This document shows, in pieces, positions 1 to 7,674 of a stretch of 63,289 nucleotides of DNA (its first letter is position 1; every line of letters begins with the position of its first letter). Where the stretch lies: the NCBI RefSeq assembly GCF_000235745.1, contig NZ_AGSX01000048.1:1-63289 (forward strand). Direction: 5' to 3'. The DNA comes from Stutzerimonas stutzeri SDM-LAC (GTDB lineage: Bacteria; Pseudomonadota; Gammaproteobacteria; Pseudomonadales; Pseudomonadaceae). The translations under genes were made by a program, and so were the position numbers. The notes beneath the pieces are model-generated. The model saw nothing but the letters and a program-made list of their open reading frames with translations, was not told where the DNA came from and ran no database searches.

Positions 1-221
1 GCCAGCCAGCGGGCCAGGACCAGGCCGCTGGCCCAGCAGAAGCACCAGTAGGGCGGCTCTTCGAGAATCCGCCGGGTTTCCTCGGGGCTGAACGCGCGGT
101 CCATGTTCGCCGCGTCGATCAACCAGAGCCGGATGTCGGTGCCGGGCAAGGACTCAACGCTCAACGAGGCATCACCGAGCAGCTCGGTCAGCGCCTGTTG
201 CAGCGCAGCGGGCGGAGTCAA
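1..221 (-). CDS. class I SAM-dependent methyltransferase, N-terminal part (cut by window edge)
   Basis: An open frame of 73 codons runs off the left edge. Its translation contains RLWLIDAANMDRAF and then EEPPYWCFCWASGLVLARWL. This resembles the N-terminus of the small lysine/ribosomal-protein methyltransferase family that carries a YW-x-F-x-W-x-S/G-G motif before the SAM-binding site; the SAM-binding part lies outside the window. I place the start at a TTG whose TG overlaps the TGA of the upstream lipoprotein gene, so the two would be translationally coupled. No strong ribosome binding site is visible, so the start is tentative and the exact substrate is unknown. Confidence 0.55.
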   Translation of the reverse strand, partial: MTPPAALQQALTELLGDASLSVESLPGTDIRLWLIDAANMDRAFSPEETRRILEEPPYWCFCWASGLVLARWL

Positions 222-646
222 GGGGCTGGCACCAGATGCAACGGGCCAAGGGACTGACTGGCCGAACTGCTGACCTTCACCGCAGGCAGACGCATGATCA
301 GTTGTCCCGAGCGGGTCACTCGGCCGCGCAGTTCCACATCCTGTCCCTTGCGGAATTTCTCGGCGTTGAACTTGAGAATGAACGGCAGTTCGGTTCCTCG
401 GCCCTGCAGTTTCACGTTGCTCAGCAGGCGGTCGGGCTGGTCACGGCGGTTGACCTCCAGCAGCGCCAGCTCGACTTCGCTGTTGGCGGGAACGCCGATC
501 AGGCTGCCGTGCAGTTCGTGCATCAAGGTGGTCGCCTGCGGCGGCTCCTCGAACGTGACGGCCGCGGTGGGGCGCTGGGTTTGCTCACTCGAACATCCAA
601 CCAGAGCCAGTAGTAAAGCAGGCAAAACAAAGGGGCGTAACTGCAC
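218..646 (-). CDS. YbaY-family lipoprotein
   Basis: A 142-residue predicted lipoprotein. The signal peptide MQLRPFVLPALLLALVGC ends in a lipobox (LVGC), so the mature protein would be anchored by the cysteine. The rest (HGSLIGVPANSEVELALLEV, later GQLIMRLPAVKV) fits the YbaY/YscW-like beta-sandwich family, known for outer-membrane lipoproteins of unclear function. I chose the GTG at 644-646 because GGAG lies six bases upstream and it begins exactly at the signal peptide; a longer frame upstream has no signal logic. It is divergent from nrdR and overlaps the next gene on its strand. Function is not established by the sequence. Confidence 0.72.
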   Translation of the reverse strand: MQLRPFVLPALLLALVGCSSEQTQRPTAAVTFEEPPQATTLMHELHGSLIGVPANSEVELALLEVNRRDQPDRLLSNVKLQGRGTELPFILKFNAEKFRKGQDVELRGRVTRSGQLIMRLPAVKVSSSASQSLGPLHLVPAP

Positions 647-759
647 GAACGGCTCCAAAACATGACGTTGATGCGCGCTGTATAGCAACAATCGGCTCGA
701 TTTGTCTTGCCGTCGGGATGCGCTACCATGGCTGTCCCGACGTCTGGCAGCCCTAGCCC

Positions 760-1227
760 ATGCATTGTCCCTTCTGTGGTGCACATGACACCAAAGTCAT
801 CGACTCGCGCCTGGTGGCCGAAGGTGATCAGGTGCGCCGTCGCCGTGAATGCCTCGCCTGCGGTGAGCGCTTCACCACCTTCGAGACCGCCGAACTGGTC
901 ATGCCACGGCTGATCAAACAGGACGGCAGTCGCCAGCCGTTCGACGAGGAAAAGCTGCGTGCCGGCATGCAGCGGGCGCTGGAAAAACGCCCGGTCAGTG
1001 TCGAACGTCTCGAAGAAGCTATCGCCCATATCAAGCACCGTCTGCGTGCCACCGGCGAGCGTGAAATCAAGTCGCGCGTATTGGGCGAACTGGTGATGGG
1101 CGAGTTGCAAAAGCTCGACGAAGTTGCCTATATCCGCTTCGCGTCCGTCTACCGCCGTTTTCAGGACCTCAATGAGTTCCGCGAGGAAATCGAGCGTTTG
1201 TCACGCGAACCCGCCAAAACCGAATGA
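760..1227 (+). CDS. nrdR: transcriptional repressor NrdR
   Basis: A 155-residue NrdR, the normal family length. A four-cysteine zinc ribbon is formed by C3, C6, C31 and C34, followed by an ATP-cone domain from about residue 49 to 139. NrdR senses nucleotides through the ATP cone and represses ribonucleotide reductase genes by binding NrdR boxes. It is the first gene of the ribD strand and overlaps ribD by four bases (ATGA), so the two are probably co-transcribed. I see no NrdR box in its own 113-bp upstream region, but it was judged only by eye. Confidence 0.96.
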   Translation: MHCPFCGAHDTKVIDSRLVAEGDQVRRRRECLACGERFTTFETAELVMPRLIKQDGSRQPFDEEKLRAGMQRALEKRPVSVERLEEAIAHIKHRLRATGEREIKSRVLGELVMGELQKLDEVAYIRFASVYRRFQDLNEFREEIERLSREPAKTE

Positions 1228-2333
1228 GCGCCAACGATCACGCCTGGATGGCCCATGCGCTGCAACTGGCGCGCAAGGGACTCTACTCGACGCACCCTAA
1301 TCCGCGGGTCGGCTGCGTTATCGTCAAGGACGGGGAGCTGGTCGGCGAAGGCTGGCACGTGCGCGCCGGAGAACCGCATGCCGAGGTCCACGCCTTGCGC
1401 CAGGCTGGCGAGCGCGCGCGCGGCGCCACTGCTTACGTCACGCTCGAACCCTGCAGCCACCATGGGCGCACGCCGCCCTGTGCCGAGGCGTTGGTCAAGG
1501 CTGGGGTAGGCCGAGTAGTCGCAGCCATGCAGGACCCGAACCCACAGGTGGCCGGTCGCGGACTCGAGCTGTTGCGCAGCTCGGGCATCGAGGTCGCGAG
1601 CGGCGTGCTGGAAAGCGACGCGCGCGCATTGAACGCCGGCTTCATCAAACGCATGGAAACCGGGCTGCCTTACTTGCGTGCGAAGTTGGCGATGAGCCTC
1701 GATGGGCGTACTGCGATGGCCAGCGGCGAAAGCCAGTGGATCACCGGGCCTGATGCACGCGCCGAGGTGCAGCGACTGCGGGCGCAGTCGAGCGCGGTGC
1801 TGACCGGCGCGGATACGGTGCTGATGGATCAGGCGCGCCTGACGGTGCGCGCCGCCGAGCTGCGGCTGGATGATGAAATGATCTCTCTGGCCACCCAGCG
1901 CCCGCCGCTTCGCGTGCTGGTCGACGGACGACTACGCGTGCCGCTGGACGCGCCCTTCTTCCAGGCCGGACCTGCACTCGTGGTCACCAGTTGCGAAGAT
2001 CATGCCGCACGTTATCGGTCGGCGGGCCATGAGCTGATGGCGCTCCCCGGCGAGGCTGGACGTGTCGATCTGCCTCGTCTGTTGCACGAACTGGCCAAGC
2101 GCGATGTCAACGAGGTCCTGCTCGAAGCAGGGCCACGCTTGGCGGGTGCCTTTGCCGCGCTGGGCCTGATTGACGAGTATCAGATATTCGTCGCCGCCAA
2201 GTTCCTGGGCTCCTCGGCGCGACCGCTCCTCGATCTGCCGCTGGGGCGCATGAGCGAGGCACGCGAGCTGCAGATCAAGGATATCCGGGCAATTGGCAGT
2301 GATTGGAAAATCACCGCCGTACCCAGCGCCTGA
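1224..2333 (+). CDS. ribD: bifunctional riboflavin deaminase/reductase RibD
   Basis: A 369-residue two-domain enzyme for the second and third steps of riboflavin synthesis. The N-terminal deaminase has the zinc motif H-A-E near residue 50 and [11 protein letters not shown] near 75-85. The C-terminal reductase starts around residue 145 ([14 protein letters not shown]) and includes [10 protein letters not shown], which is NADPH-dependent. It converts the GTP-derived pyrimidine to the ribitylamino-pyrimidine used by RibH. It overlaps nrdR by four bases. The FMN riboswitch lies downstream, so ribD is not under it. Confidence 0.97.
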   Translation: MSANDHAWMAHALQLARKGLYSTHPNPRVGCVIVKDGELVGEGWHVRAGEPHAEVHALRQAGERARGATAYVTLEPCSHHGRTPPCAEALVKAGVGRVVAAMQDPNPQVAGRGLELLRSSGIEVASGVLESDARALNAGFIKRMETGLPYLRAKLAMSLDGRTAMASGESQWITGPDARAEVQRLRAQSSAVLTGADTVLMDQARLTVRAAELRLDDEMISLATQRPPLRVLVDGRLRVPLDAPFFQAGPALVVTSCEDHAARYRSAGHELMALPGEAGRVDLPRLLHELAKRDVNEVLLEAGPRLAGAFAALGLIDEYQIFVAAKFLGSSARPLLDLPLGRMSEARELQIKDIRAIGSDWKITAVPSA

Positions 2334-2381
2334 TCAGTCGCTCGATAACTGTCTGATCGACAGCGCCGTTCCGCAGAGCCT

Positions 2382-3149
2382 TTAGTTCACCGGCTTCAAC
2401 CCGTTGTGATCGAGCTTGGCTTTTCGCTTGTTGGTTCCCAGAAGGAGCCGTGCGAGCAGGCTTTCGTGGTGCGGATTGCCGAAGTGGAACAGCGCTGTGG
2501 CGCGCAGCATGGCGGGGTCGCACTCATCGTTGGCGTGCAGGCTTCGGTAGCCCGAGAACAGGTAGAGGTTGCCCGGCTCCAGCTTCAGGCGGATTGGTTC
2601 AAGCCAGCCACGGCGCACCGCAAAGGCAATCAGTCTCTGGCTGGCGGTGTTATGCAGCACGGCCTTTTCAATGACGTTGCGTAACGCGTTGAAGCGCACG
2701 TGGCGCACGCTGGGGAAGATGATCAGATCGCCGCAGTGCTTGCCCTCGGTCGGGATATATAACGGAAGCAGCGCAGTAACGGCCGTGGCGTCGAAGTGGT
2801 AGAAGTGCGACTGCTTGAGTCCACTGCGCCCCTGCAGGCAGCGAATGACAGGAAAGACCTGCTCCGTTGCGGCCGGCTCACGCCCCGTCTGGAGTCGATA
2901 GAGTTCCGCCAGCGTCTCCTTGAGCGGAGGCGAGAGTGCCAGGCCTGCGATGAGGCTACCGCCCAGCGCTTCGATGCCGTGAATGGCGAAGTATTCACCG
3001 CCACGGCTGGCAGCCTGCTCTCGGATGAAAGCGCGGCCCAGTTCGAGTTGCTCGGGTGAAATGTAGTGCTCAATGACCGTGTAGCCCTTACGGTCGATTT
3101 CGGCAGCGCGTGCCGCAGCCGACGGTTCCATAGCCGTAACCTCTGACAT
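2382..3149 (-). CDS. phytanoyl-CoA dioxygenase-like Fe(II)/2-oxoglutarate oxygenase
   Basis: A 255-residue protein on the opposite strand from the rib genes. It carries the facial-triad pattern of Fe(II)/2-oxoglutarate oxygenases: an H-F-D motif in QSHFYHFDATAV, and a distal histidine in SGYRSLHAND followed about ten residues later by an arginine (MLRATALF) that could bind 2-oxoglutarate. I chose the ATG at 3147-3149 because GAGGG lies six bases before it; an in-frame extension of 52 residues upstream looks like leader sequence. The substrate is unknown. It is convergent with ribD and divergent from the ribC leader, so it is probably an insertion into the rib order rather than a rib enzyme. 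Confidence 0.72.
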   Translation of the reverse strand: MSEVTAMEPSAAARAAEIDRKGYTVIEHYISPEQLELGRAFIREQAASRGGEYFAIHGIEALGGSLIAGLALSPPLKETLAELYRLQTGREPAATEQVFPVIRCLQGRSGLKQSHFYHFDATAVTALLPLYIPTEGKHCGDLIIFPSVRHVRFNALRNVIEKAVLHNTASQRLIAFAVRRGWLEPIRLKLEPGNLYLFSGYRSLHANDECDPAMLRATALFHFGNPHHESLLARLLLGTNKRKAKLDHNGLKPVN

Positions 3150-3483
3150 ACCCATCCCTCGTGGCACATGTGAAGGTTCGGAGCGTTCGTCCTGATCGTG
3201 TCCTTGTCTGCACGAAGGATCTGCAACTGCGAGCGGATCCTGGCTCGGCGTATCGGTACGAAGAATGCGGGCGTGACGTTCCTTCCTGATCGTCTTTCGT
3301 TGCATCGATGCGGTCGGTGGCTATGCGCATGACCCGCTGCGATGCGTATGGACAAACAAGCGCAACGCTAGTTGCGATGACTTTGGAAATCTTTGCTGGC
3401 GGAGCGGGAACTCAAACGGTCGTTTGCCGGCTGCAGAATCAGCGCAACTGTGGTAAAAACTGCGCCGGGCCTGAAAGGGTCCA
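3150..3483. other. intergenic region upstream of the FMN riboswitch
   Basis: This 334-bp gap must hold the promoters for the minus-strand oxygenase gene and for the ribC leader. A perfect 14-bp palindrome (CAAACG-GT-CGTTTG, 3413-3426) lies about 60 bases before the riboswitch and could be an operator. TTGCCG at 3424 is a possible -35, but no convincing -10 stands at normal spacing. No further coding sequence is supported. Confidence 0.4.
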
Positions 3484-3748
3484 CGTTCTCAGGGCGGGGT
3501 GCGATTCCCCACCGGCGGTAATGCGCAGTAAGGTTGAAAGCGTAGCGAGCCCTTGGCAGGCAAGGCGTGATCCGACGCAAAAGCGGAATTTACTGCGGTA
3601 AATGAGCATTTTGAGGAGGGGCACAACGCAGCTTGTCATGGGCGCAGTAGCTTTCAATGCGTTTAGCCCGCGAGCGCTTGTCTCCGACAAGGTCAGCAGA
3701 CCCGGTGTGATTCCGGGGCCGACGGTATAGTCCGGATGAGAGAGAGCG
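3484..3748 (+). promoter_or_regulatory. FMN riboswitch (RFN element)
   Basis: All conserved RFN blocks occur in order: TCTCAGGGCGGGGTGCGATT at 3487, CACCGGCGGTAAT, AGCCCGCGAGCGC near 3665, GGTCAGCAGACCCGGTG near 3690, and GGCCGACGGTATAGTCCGGA before GATGAGAGAGAGC. It binds FMN and controls the downstream riboflavin synthase. The variable arm between GGTAAT and AGCCCGCG is unusually long because it contains the 124-base repeat at 3534-3657. A hairpin covering a Shine-Dalgarno sequence follows at 3806-3825, which suggests translational control. Confidence 0.95.
3534..3657 (+). repeat. structured ~120-nt repeat, copy 1 (inside riboswitch arm)
   Basis: Bounded by a perfect 8-bp terminal inverted repeat, TTGAAAGC and GCTTTCAA. 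Internal blocks shared with copy 2 at 36852-36970 are GCGAGC, GGCAAGGCG, AAAGCGGA, TGAGCATTT, CAACGCAGC and GCGCAG-AGCTTT. An inner hairpin TTTAC-TGCG-GTAAA corresponds to CTTGC-TGGT-GCAAG in copy 2, so the stem is kept although its bases differ. It forms most of the variable arm of the FMN riboswitch. Confidence 0.8.
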
Positions 3749-3805
3749 GGATGCCTCGACGGGCGCCTTTCGTGCGCGCGTCCACTCCCTATCGATCTGC
3801 AGCGC

Positions 3806-3825
3806 CCTGTTTTATCCAAAACAGG
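3806..3825 (+). promoter_or_regulatory. hairpin covering a Shine-Dalgarno sequence in the ribC leader
   Basis: The arms CCTGTTTT and AAAACAGG form a perfect 8-bp stem with a four-base loop. The right arm runs into AGGAG (3823-3827), so the stem hides part of a ribosome binding site. It has no T-tract, which argues against a terminator. It lies between the FMN aptamer and the ribC start, where an expression platform is expected. Confidence 0.6.
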
Positions 3826-3835
3826 AGTTCGTCAT

Positions 3836-3886
3836 ATGCATCGTTTCACCAGCCTTCCACGGGAGGCCGCATGTTCACAGGAATAA
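3836..3886 (+). CDS. possible 16-codon leader peptide overlapping the ribC start
   Basis: ATG at 3836 follows AGGAG by eight bases and opens a frame reading MHRFTSLPREAACSQE, ending in TAA at 3884-3886. It overlaps the first 16 bases of ribC in another frame. Its ribosome binding site is the one partly covered by the hairpin at 3806-3825, so its translation could link the riboswitch to ribC. There is no evidence of expression, and ribC has its own GGGAGG, so this is only a candidate. Confidence 0.3.
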   Translation: MHRFTSLPREAACSQE

Positions 3887-4539
3887 TCGAATCCATCGGA
3901 ACCATTGGTGCGATGACGCCCAAGGGCGGCGACGTTCGCGTGCTGGTCGAGACCGGCAAGCTGGACCTGGCCGATGTCAAGCTTGGCGACAGCATTGCAG
4001 TCAACGGCGTCTGCCTGACCGCCGTCGACCTGCCGGGCAACGGCTTCTGGGCCGACGTCAGCCGCGAGACGCTGGCACGCACCGCCTTCGTTGATCTCAA
4101 GACCGGTAGCCGGGTGAATCTGGAGAAGGCGTTGACGCCAACCAGCCGCCTCGGTGGCCACCTGGTCAGCGGTCACGTCGATGGCGTGGGTGAGGTGGTT
4201 TCGCGCGAAGAAAATGCCCGCGCTGTGCAGTTCCGCATCCGTGCGCCGCGCGAGCTGGCCAAGTACATCGCGTTGAAAGGGTCGATCACGGTCGATGGCA
4301 CCAGCCTGACGGTCAATTCCGTCAACGGCGCGGAATTCGAGCTCACCATTGTTCCGCATACCCTGGCTGAGACCATCATGGTCGACTACCGCCCCGGGCG
4401 GCAGGTGAATCTGGAAGTGGATCTGCTGGCCCGTTACCTGGAGCGTCTGCTGATGGGTGACAAGGCCGCCGAGCCGAATGCCTCCGGTCTGACCGAAAGC
4501 TTCCTGGCCGAACACGGCTACCTGAACCCGGCTCGGTAA
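3871..4539 (+). CDS. ribC: riboflavin synthase, alpha chain
   Basis: A 222-residue riboflavin synthase (also called ribE). It dismutates two 6,7-dimethyl-8-ribityllumazine molecules to riboflavin and the pyrimidine returned to RibH. Two lumazine-binding repeats are visible, the first starting MFTGIIESIGTI with VNGVCLTAV, the second with GHLVSGHVDGVG and VDGTSLTVN. The ATG at 3871 is preceded by GGGAGG and starts at the invariant MFTGI. It is the first gene after the FMN riboswitch and is followed 22 bases later by ribB, so ribC, ribB, ribH, nusB and thiL are probably one transcript. Confidence 0.97.
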   Translation: MFTGIIESIGTIGAMTPKGGDVRVLVETGKLDLADVKLGDSIAVNGVCLTAVDLPGNGFWADVSRETLARTAFVDLKTGSRVNLEKALTPTSRLGGHLVSGHVDGVGEVVSREENARAVQFRIRAPRELAKYIALKGSITVDGTSLTVNSVNGAEFELTIVPHTLAETIMVDYRPGRQVNLEVDLLARYLERLLMGDKAAEPNASGLTESFLAEHGYLNPAR

Positions 4540-4561
4540 ACGAATAGAAGGATTGGCCATC

Positions 4562-5641
4562 ATGGCTCTGAACACCGCTGAAGAACTGATCGAAGACATC
4601 CGCGCCGGCAAGATGGTCATCCTCATGGATGACGAGGACCGCGAGAACGAGGGCGACATCATCGTCGCCTCCGAATGCGTGACCGCCGAGCACATCAACT
4701 TCATGGCCCGCTTCGCACGCGGCCTGATCTGCATGCCGATGACCCGCGAGCGCTGCGAAACTCTGCAGCTGCCGCTGATGGCGCCGCGCAACGGCTCCGG
4801 TTTCGGCACTAAGTTCACCGTCTCTATCGAAGCCGCCGAAGGCGTCACCACCGGCATCTCGGCTGCTGATCGTGCACGGACCGTACAGGCCGCGATCGCG
4901 AAAAATGCGATCGCCGAAGACATCGTCAGTCCCGGACATATCTTCCCGCTGATGGCGCAACCAGGCGGCGTGCTGGCACGTGCCGGTCACACCGAAGCGG
5001 CCTGTGATCTGGCCCGTATGGCCGGATTCGAGCCCTCCGGTGTGATCTGCGAAATCATGAACGATGACGGCACCATGGCGCGTCGCCCGGAGCTTGAGCT
5101 GTTCGCCGAACAGCACGGGCTGAAGATCGGCACCATCGCCGATTTGATCCATTACCGAATGATCCATGAGCGTACCGTCGAGCGCGTCTCCGAGCAGCCG
5201 CTGGAAACCGAGTTGGGGCAGTTCAAGCTGGTCACCTACCGCGACGGCGTCGAAGACACCGTGCACATGGCGCTGACCCGCGGCGAGATATCGCCGGAAA
5301 ACGCCACGCTGGTGCGCGTGCACAATATGGAGCCGCTGCGCGATCTGCTGCTGGTGACCGTGCCGGGACGCTGGAGCCTGCGCGCCGCGATGAGCGAAGT
5401 AGCCAAGGCTGGCAGTGGCGTGGTGCTGCTGCTGGGCAATCCGCTGACCGGTCCGCAGTTGCTGGCTCAGCTCAACCGTCAGCAACTTCCAACGCCGGCG
5501 ACCTACAGCACGGTTGGGGCAGGTTCGCAGATTCTTCGGGACCTTGGCGTGCGCAAGATGCGGCTGATGAGTTCGCCGATGAAGTTCAACGCGATATCCG
5601 GCTTTGATCTGGAAGTTGTAGAATACCTGCCCGCCGAATAA
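4562..5641 (+). CDS. ribB: 3,4-dihydroxy-2-butanone-4-phosphate synthase with degenerate GTP cyclohydrolase II-like domain
   Basis: A 359-residue RibB of the fused (ribBA-like) type. Residues 1-205 form the DHBP synthase domain (MDDEDRENEGD, MPMTRERCETLQLP, RAGHTEAACDLARMAG), which turns ribulose 5-phosphate into the four-carbon unit for RibH. Residues 206-359 align with GTP cyclohydrolase II but lack the C-x-C zinc cysteines and the EGRGIGL loop, so that half is probably inactive. A separate intact ribA lies at 9095. I chose ATG 4562 because AAGGA lies about ten bases upstream; TTG at 4553 is an alternative. Confidence 0.95.
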   Translation: MALNTAEELIEDIRAGKMVILMDDEDRENEGDIIVASECVTAEHINFMARFARGLICMPMTRERCETLQLPLMAPRNGSGFGTKFTVSIEAAEGVTTGISAADRARTVQAAIAKNAIAEDIVSPGHIFPLMAQPGGVLARAGHTEAACDLARMAGFEPSGVICEIMNDDGTMARRPELELFAEQHGLKIGTIADLIHYRMIHERTVERVSEQPLETELGQFKLVTYRDGVEDTVHMALTRGEISPENATLVRVHNMEPLRDLLLVTVPGRWSLRAAMSEVAKAGSGVVLLLGNPLTGPQLLAQLNRQQLPTPATYSTVGAGSQILRDLGVRKMRLMSSPMKFNAISGFDLEVVEYLPAE

Positions 5642-5651
5642 GTGATGCCAG

Positions 5652-5675
5652 GGCGCCGCGACGAAACGCGGCGCC
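5652..5675 (+). terminator. GC-rich hairpin between ribB and ribH
   Basis: GGCGCCGCG and CGCGGCGCC form a perfect 9-bp stem with loop ACGAAA, followed by TTCGTTCTTT. It could be a weak terminator or a processing/stability site that lowers expression of ribH and the genes beyond. The T-run is broken, so read-through is likely. Confidence 0.45.
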
Positions 5676-5705
5676 TTCGTTCTTTAAAGAGATGAGAAAC
5701 CACCT

Positions 5706-6182
5706 ATGACACTGAAGACCATCGAAGGTACCTTCATCGCCCCACAGGGCAAGTTCGCCCTGGTCGTTGGCCGCTTCAACAGCTTCGTTGTCGAGAGCCT
5801 GGTAAGCGGCGCCGTCGATGCGCTGGTGCGCCACGGCATCGCTGAAGACGCCATCACCATCATCCGTGCGCCGGGTGCCTTCGAGATTCCGCTGGTGGCG
5901 CAGAAAGTCGCTCAGCAAGGCGAGTACGACGCGATTATCGCCCTCGGTGCGGTCATTCGCGGCGGCACTCCACACTTCGAATATGTCGCAGGCGAATGCA
6001 CCAAGGGCCTGTCGCAGGTCTCCATGGAGTTCGGTGTGCCGGTCGCTTTCGGCGTGTTGACCGTCGATTCCATCGAGCAAGCCATCGAGCGTTCTGGCAC
6101 CAAGGCTGGCAACAAGGGCGCCGAAGCCGCACTGTCCGCGCTTGAAATGGTGAGTCTGCTGGCGCAGCTGGAGGCTAAGTGA
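5706..6182 (+). CDS. ribH: 6,7-dimethyl-8-ribityllumazine synthase
   Basis: A 158-residue lumazine synthase (also called ribE in Pseudomonas). It joins the RibD product with the RibB four-carbon unit to make the substrate of RibC. Diagnostic motifs are VGRFNSFV near 22, [10 protein letters not shown] near 54, and [14 protein letters not shown] near 80-95 with the catalytic histidine. The enzyme usually forms 60-mers or pentamers. It overlaps nusB by four bases (GTGA), a gene order conserved in proteobacteria. Confidence 0.97.
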   Translation: MTLKTIEGTFIAPQGKFALVVGRFNSFVVESLVSGAVDALVRHGIAEDAITIIRAPGAFEIPLVAQKVAQQGEYDAIIALGAVIRGGTPHFEYVAGECTKGLSQVSMEFGVPVAFGVLTVDSIEQAIERSGTKAGNKGAEAALSALEMVSLLAQLEAK

Positions 6183-6664
6183 GCCTTAATCACGACGACA
6201 GCCAGGACGCTCCGCAGCCAAAGGCCAAGGGCAAGATTGCTACGCGCCGTGTGGCGCGCAGCCTGGCGATGCAGGCGTTGTATCAGTGGCATATGGCGGG
6301 CCAGAGCCTCAACGAGATCGAGGCGCAGTTTCGCGTCGACAACGATTTCACTGGCGTCGACGGCAGCTACTTCCATGAGCTGCTGACCGGTGTGGCACGC
6401 GCCAAGACCGAAGTCGACGGCGCCATCGTGCCGCACCTTGATCGTCCGCTGGAAGAACTCGATCCCGTCGAACTGGCTGTTCTGCGGCTTTCCACCTACG
6501 AGCTGATGCACCGCATCGATGTGCCCTACCGGGTGGTGATAAACGAAGGCATCGAGCTGGCCAAGGTGTTCGGCGCCACTGACGGGCACAAGTTCGTCAA
6601 CGGTGTGCTGGACAAGCTGGCGCCCAGCCTGCGCAGTGCAGAGGTTGGCGCTCACAAGCGCTGA
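6179..6664 (+). CDS. nusB: transcription antitermination factor NusB
   Basis: A 161-residue NusB. With NusE/S10 it binds boxA in rRNA leaders and supports processive antitermination. The N-terminal [18 protein letters not shown] and the C-terminal [18 protein letters not shown] with [14 protein letters not shown] are typical. The start is GTG, overlapping the ribH stop in GTGA, so translation is probably coupled to ribH. The first ~18 residues are charged and variable, as in other pseudomonads. Confidence 0.95.
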   Translation: MSLNHDDSQDAPQPKAKGKIATRRVARSLAMQALYQWHMAGQSLNEIEAQFRVDNDFTGVDGSYFHELLTGVARAKTEVDGAIVPHLDRPLEELDPVELAVLRLSTYELMHRIDVPYRVVINEGIELAKVFGATDGHKFVNGVLDKLAPSLRSAEVGAHKR

Positions 6665-6678
6665 GTTAGCACGACCTG

Positions 6679-7638
6679 ATGGGTGAGTTCGAGCTGATCC
6701 GCCACTACTTCGCCGCCGCCGCTTGTGCCAGGGCTGGCGGCGATGTCGTATTGGGGATTGGTGATGATTGCGCGCTGCTGAGCATTCCGCTCGGTGAGCA
6801 ACTGGCCGTCTCTACCGACACGCTTGTTGCTGGTGTGCACTTCCCTGACCCCTGTGATCCCTATCTACTTGGTCAGCGCGCGCTGGCCGTATCGACCAGT
6901 GACCTTGCCGGGATGGGCGCGGCGCCGATTGGTTTCACGCTGGCGCTGACGATTCCTTCCGCTGATCCCGACTGGTTGAGCGCGTTCGCCCGTGGTCTCG
7001 ATACCATGGCGGCGGGCTGTGACATGCGGCTGATCGGCGGCGACACCACGCGCGGTCCGCTGAGCGTGACGCTGACGGTATTCGGGCGCGTGCCGGTAGG
7101 TCAGGCGTTGTTGCGCAGCGGCGCGCAACCAGGCGATCTGCTGTGTGTTGGTGGAGCACTTGGCGATGCGGCCGGGGCTCTGCCGATTGTGCTCGGCGAG
7201 CGCGAGGCGAACAGCGTCGAAGCGGCAGCGCTGCTTCGACGCTACTGGTCGCCGCAACCTCAGCTCGCGCTGGGTCAGGCGCTGCGGGGCAAGGCGACCG
7301 CTGCTTTGGACATCTCCGATGGCCTCTTGGCCGATTGCGCGCATATCGCTACGGCCTCTTCAGTTTCACTGGTAATCGAGCAATCCAGAGTGCCGCTGTC
7401 GGACTCGCTGCTGCGTTTTGCTGGCGCGGAGCAGGCACTGCAATGCGGCTTGGCAGGAGGTGATGACTATCTTCTGGCATTTACCTTGCCAGCCGATGCG
7501 TTACCCATCATGCAGGCCGAAGGCTGGCCCATCCATGTAATCGGCCATGTGGCAGTGGGTGAGGGGGTTCGATTAGTCGCTGCCGATGGACATTCCGTAA
7601 GCGTCAGTCATCGTGGCTACAACCACTTCACGAGCTGA
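6679..7638 (+). CDS. thiL: thiamine-monophosphate kinase
   Basis: A 319-residue ThiL, which phosphorylates thiamine monophosphate to thiamine diphosphate with ATP. It belongs to the PurM/HypE-like fold; visible motifs are GIGDDCALL near residue 27, VSTDTLVAGVHF with the metal-binding aspartate, GGDTTRG, and ALDISDGLLADCAHI. It starts 14 bases after nusB and precedes pgpA by 36 bases on the same strand. The nusB-thiL-pgpA order is widely conserved. The start follows family alignment rather than a strong Shine-Dalgarno. Confidence 0.96.
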   Translation: MGEFELIRHYFAAAACARAGGDVVLGIGDDCALLSIPLGEQLAVSTDTLVAGVHFPDPCDPYLLGQRALAVSTSDLAGMGAAPIGFTLALTIPSADPDWLSAFARGLDTMAAGCDMRLIGGDTTRGPLSVTLTVFGRVPVGQALLRSGAQPGDLLCVGGALGDAAGALPIVLGEREANSVEAAALLRRYWSPQPQLALGQALRGKATAALDISDGLLADCAHIATASSVSLVIEQSRVPLSDSLLRFAGAEQALQCGLAGGDDYLLAFTLPADALPIMQAEGWPIHVIGHVAVGEGVRLVAADGHSVSVSHRGYNHFTS

Positions 7639-7674
7639 GTCGTTGCTGCTCGACTAGAACAAGAGGACCACCGT

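Noticed and set aside
3832-4923. A long antisense frame over ribC and ribB
   Set aside because: It overlaps two conserved genes, and its translation has no recognisable motif; GC-rich genes often leave open antisense frames.
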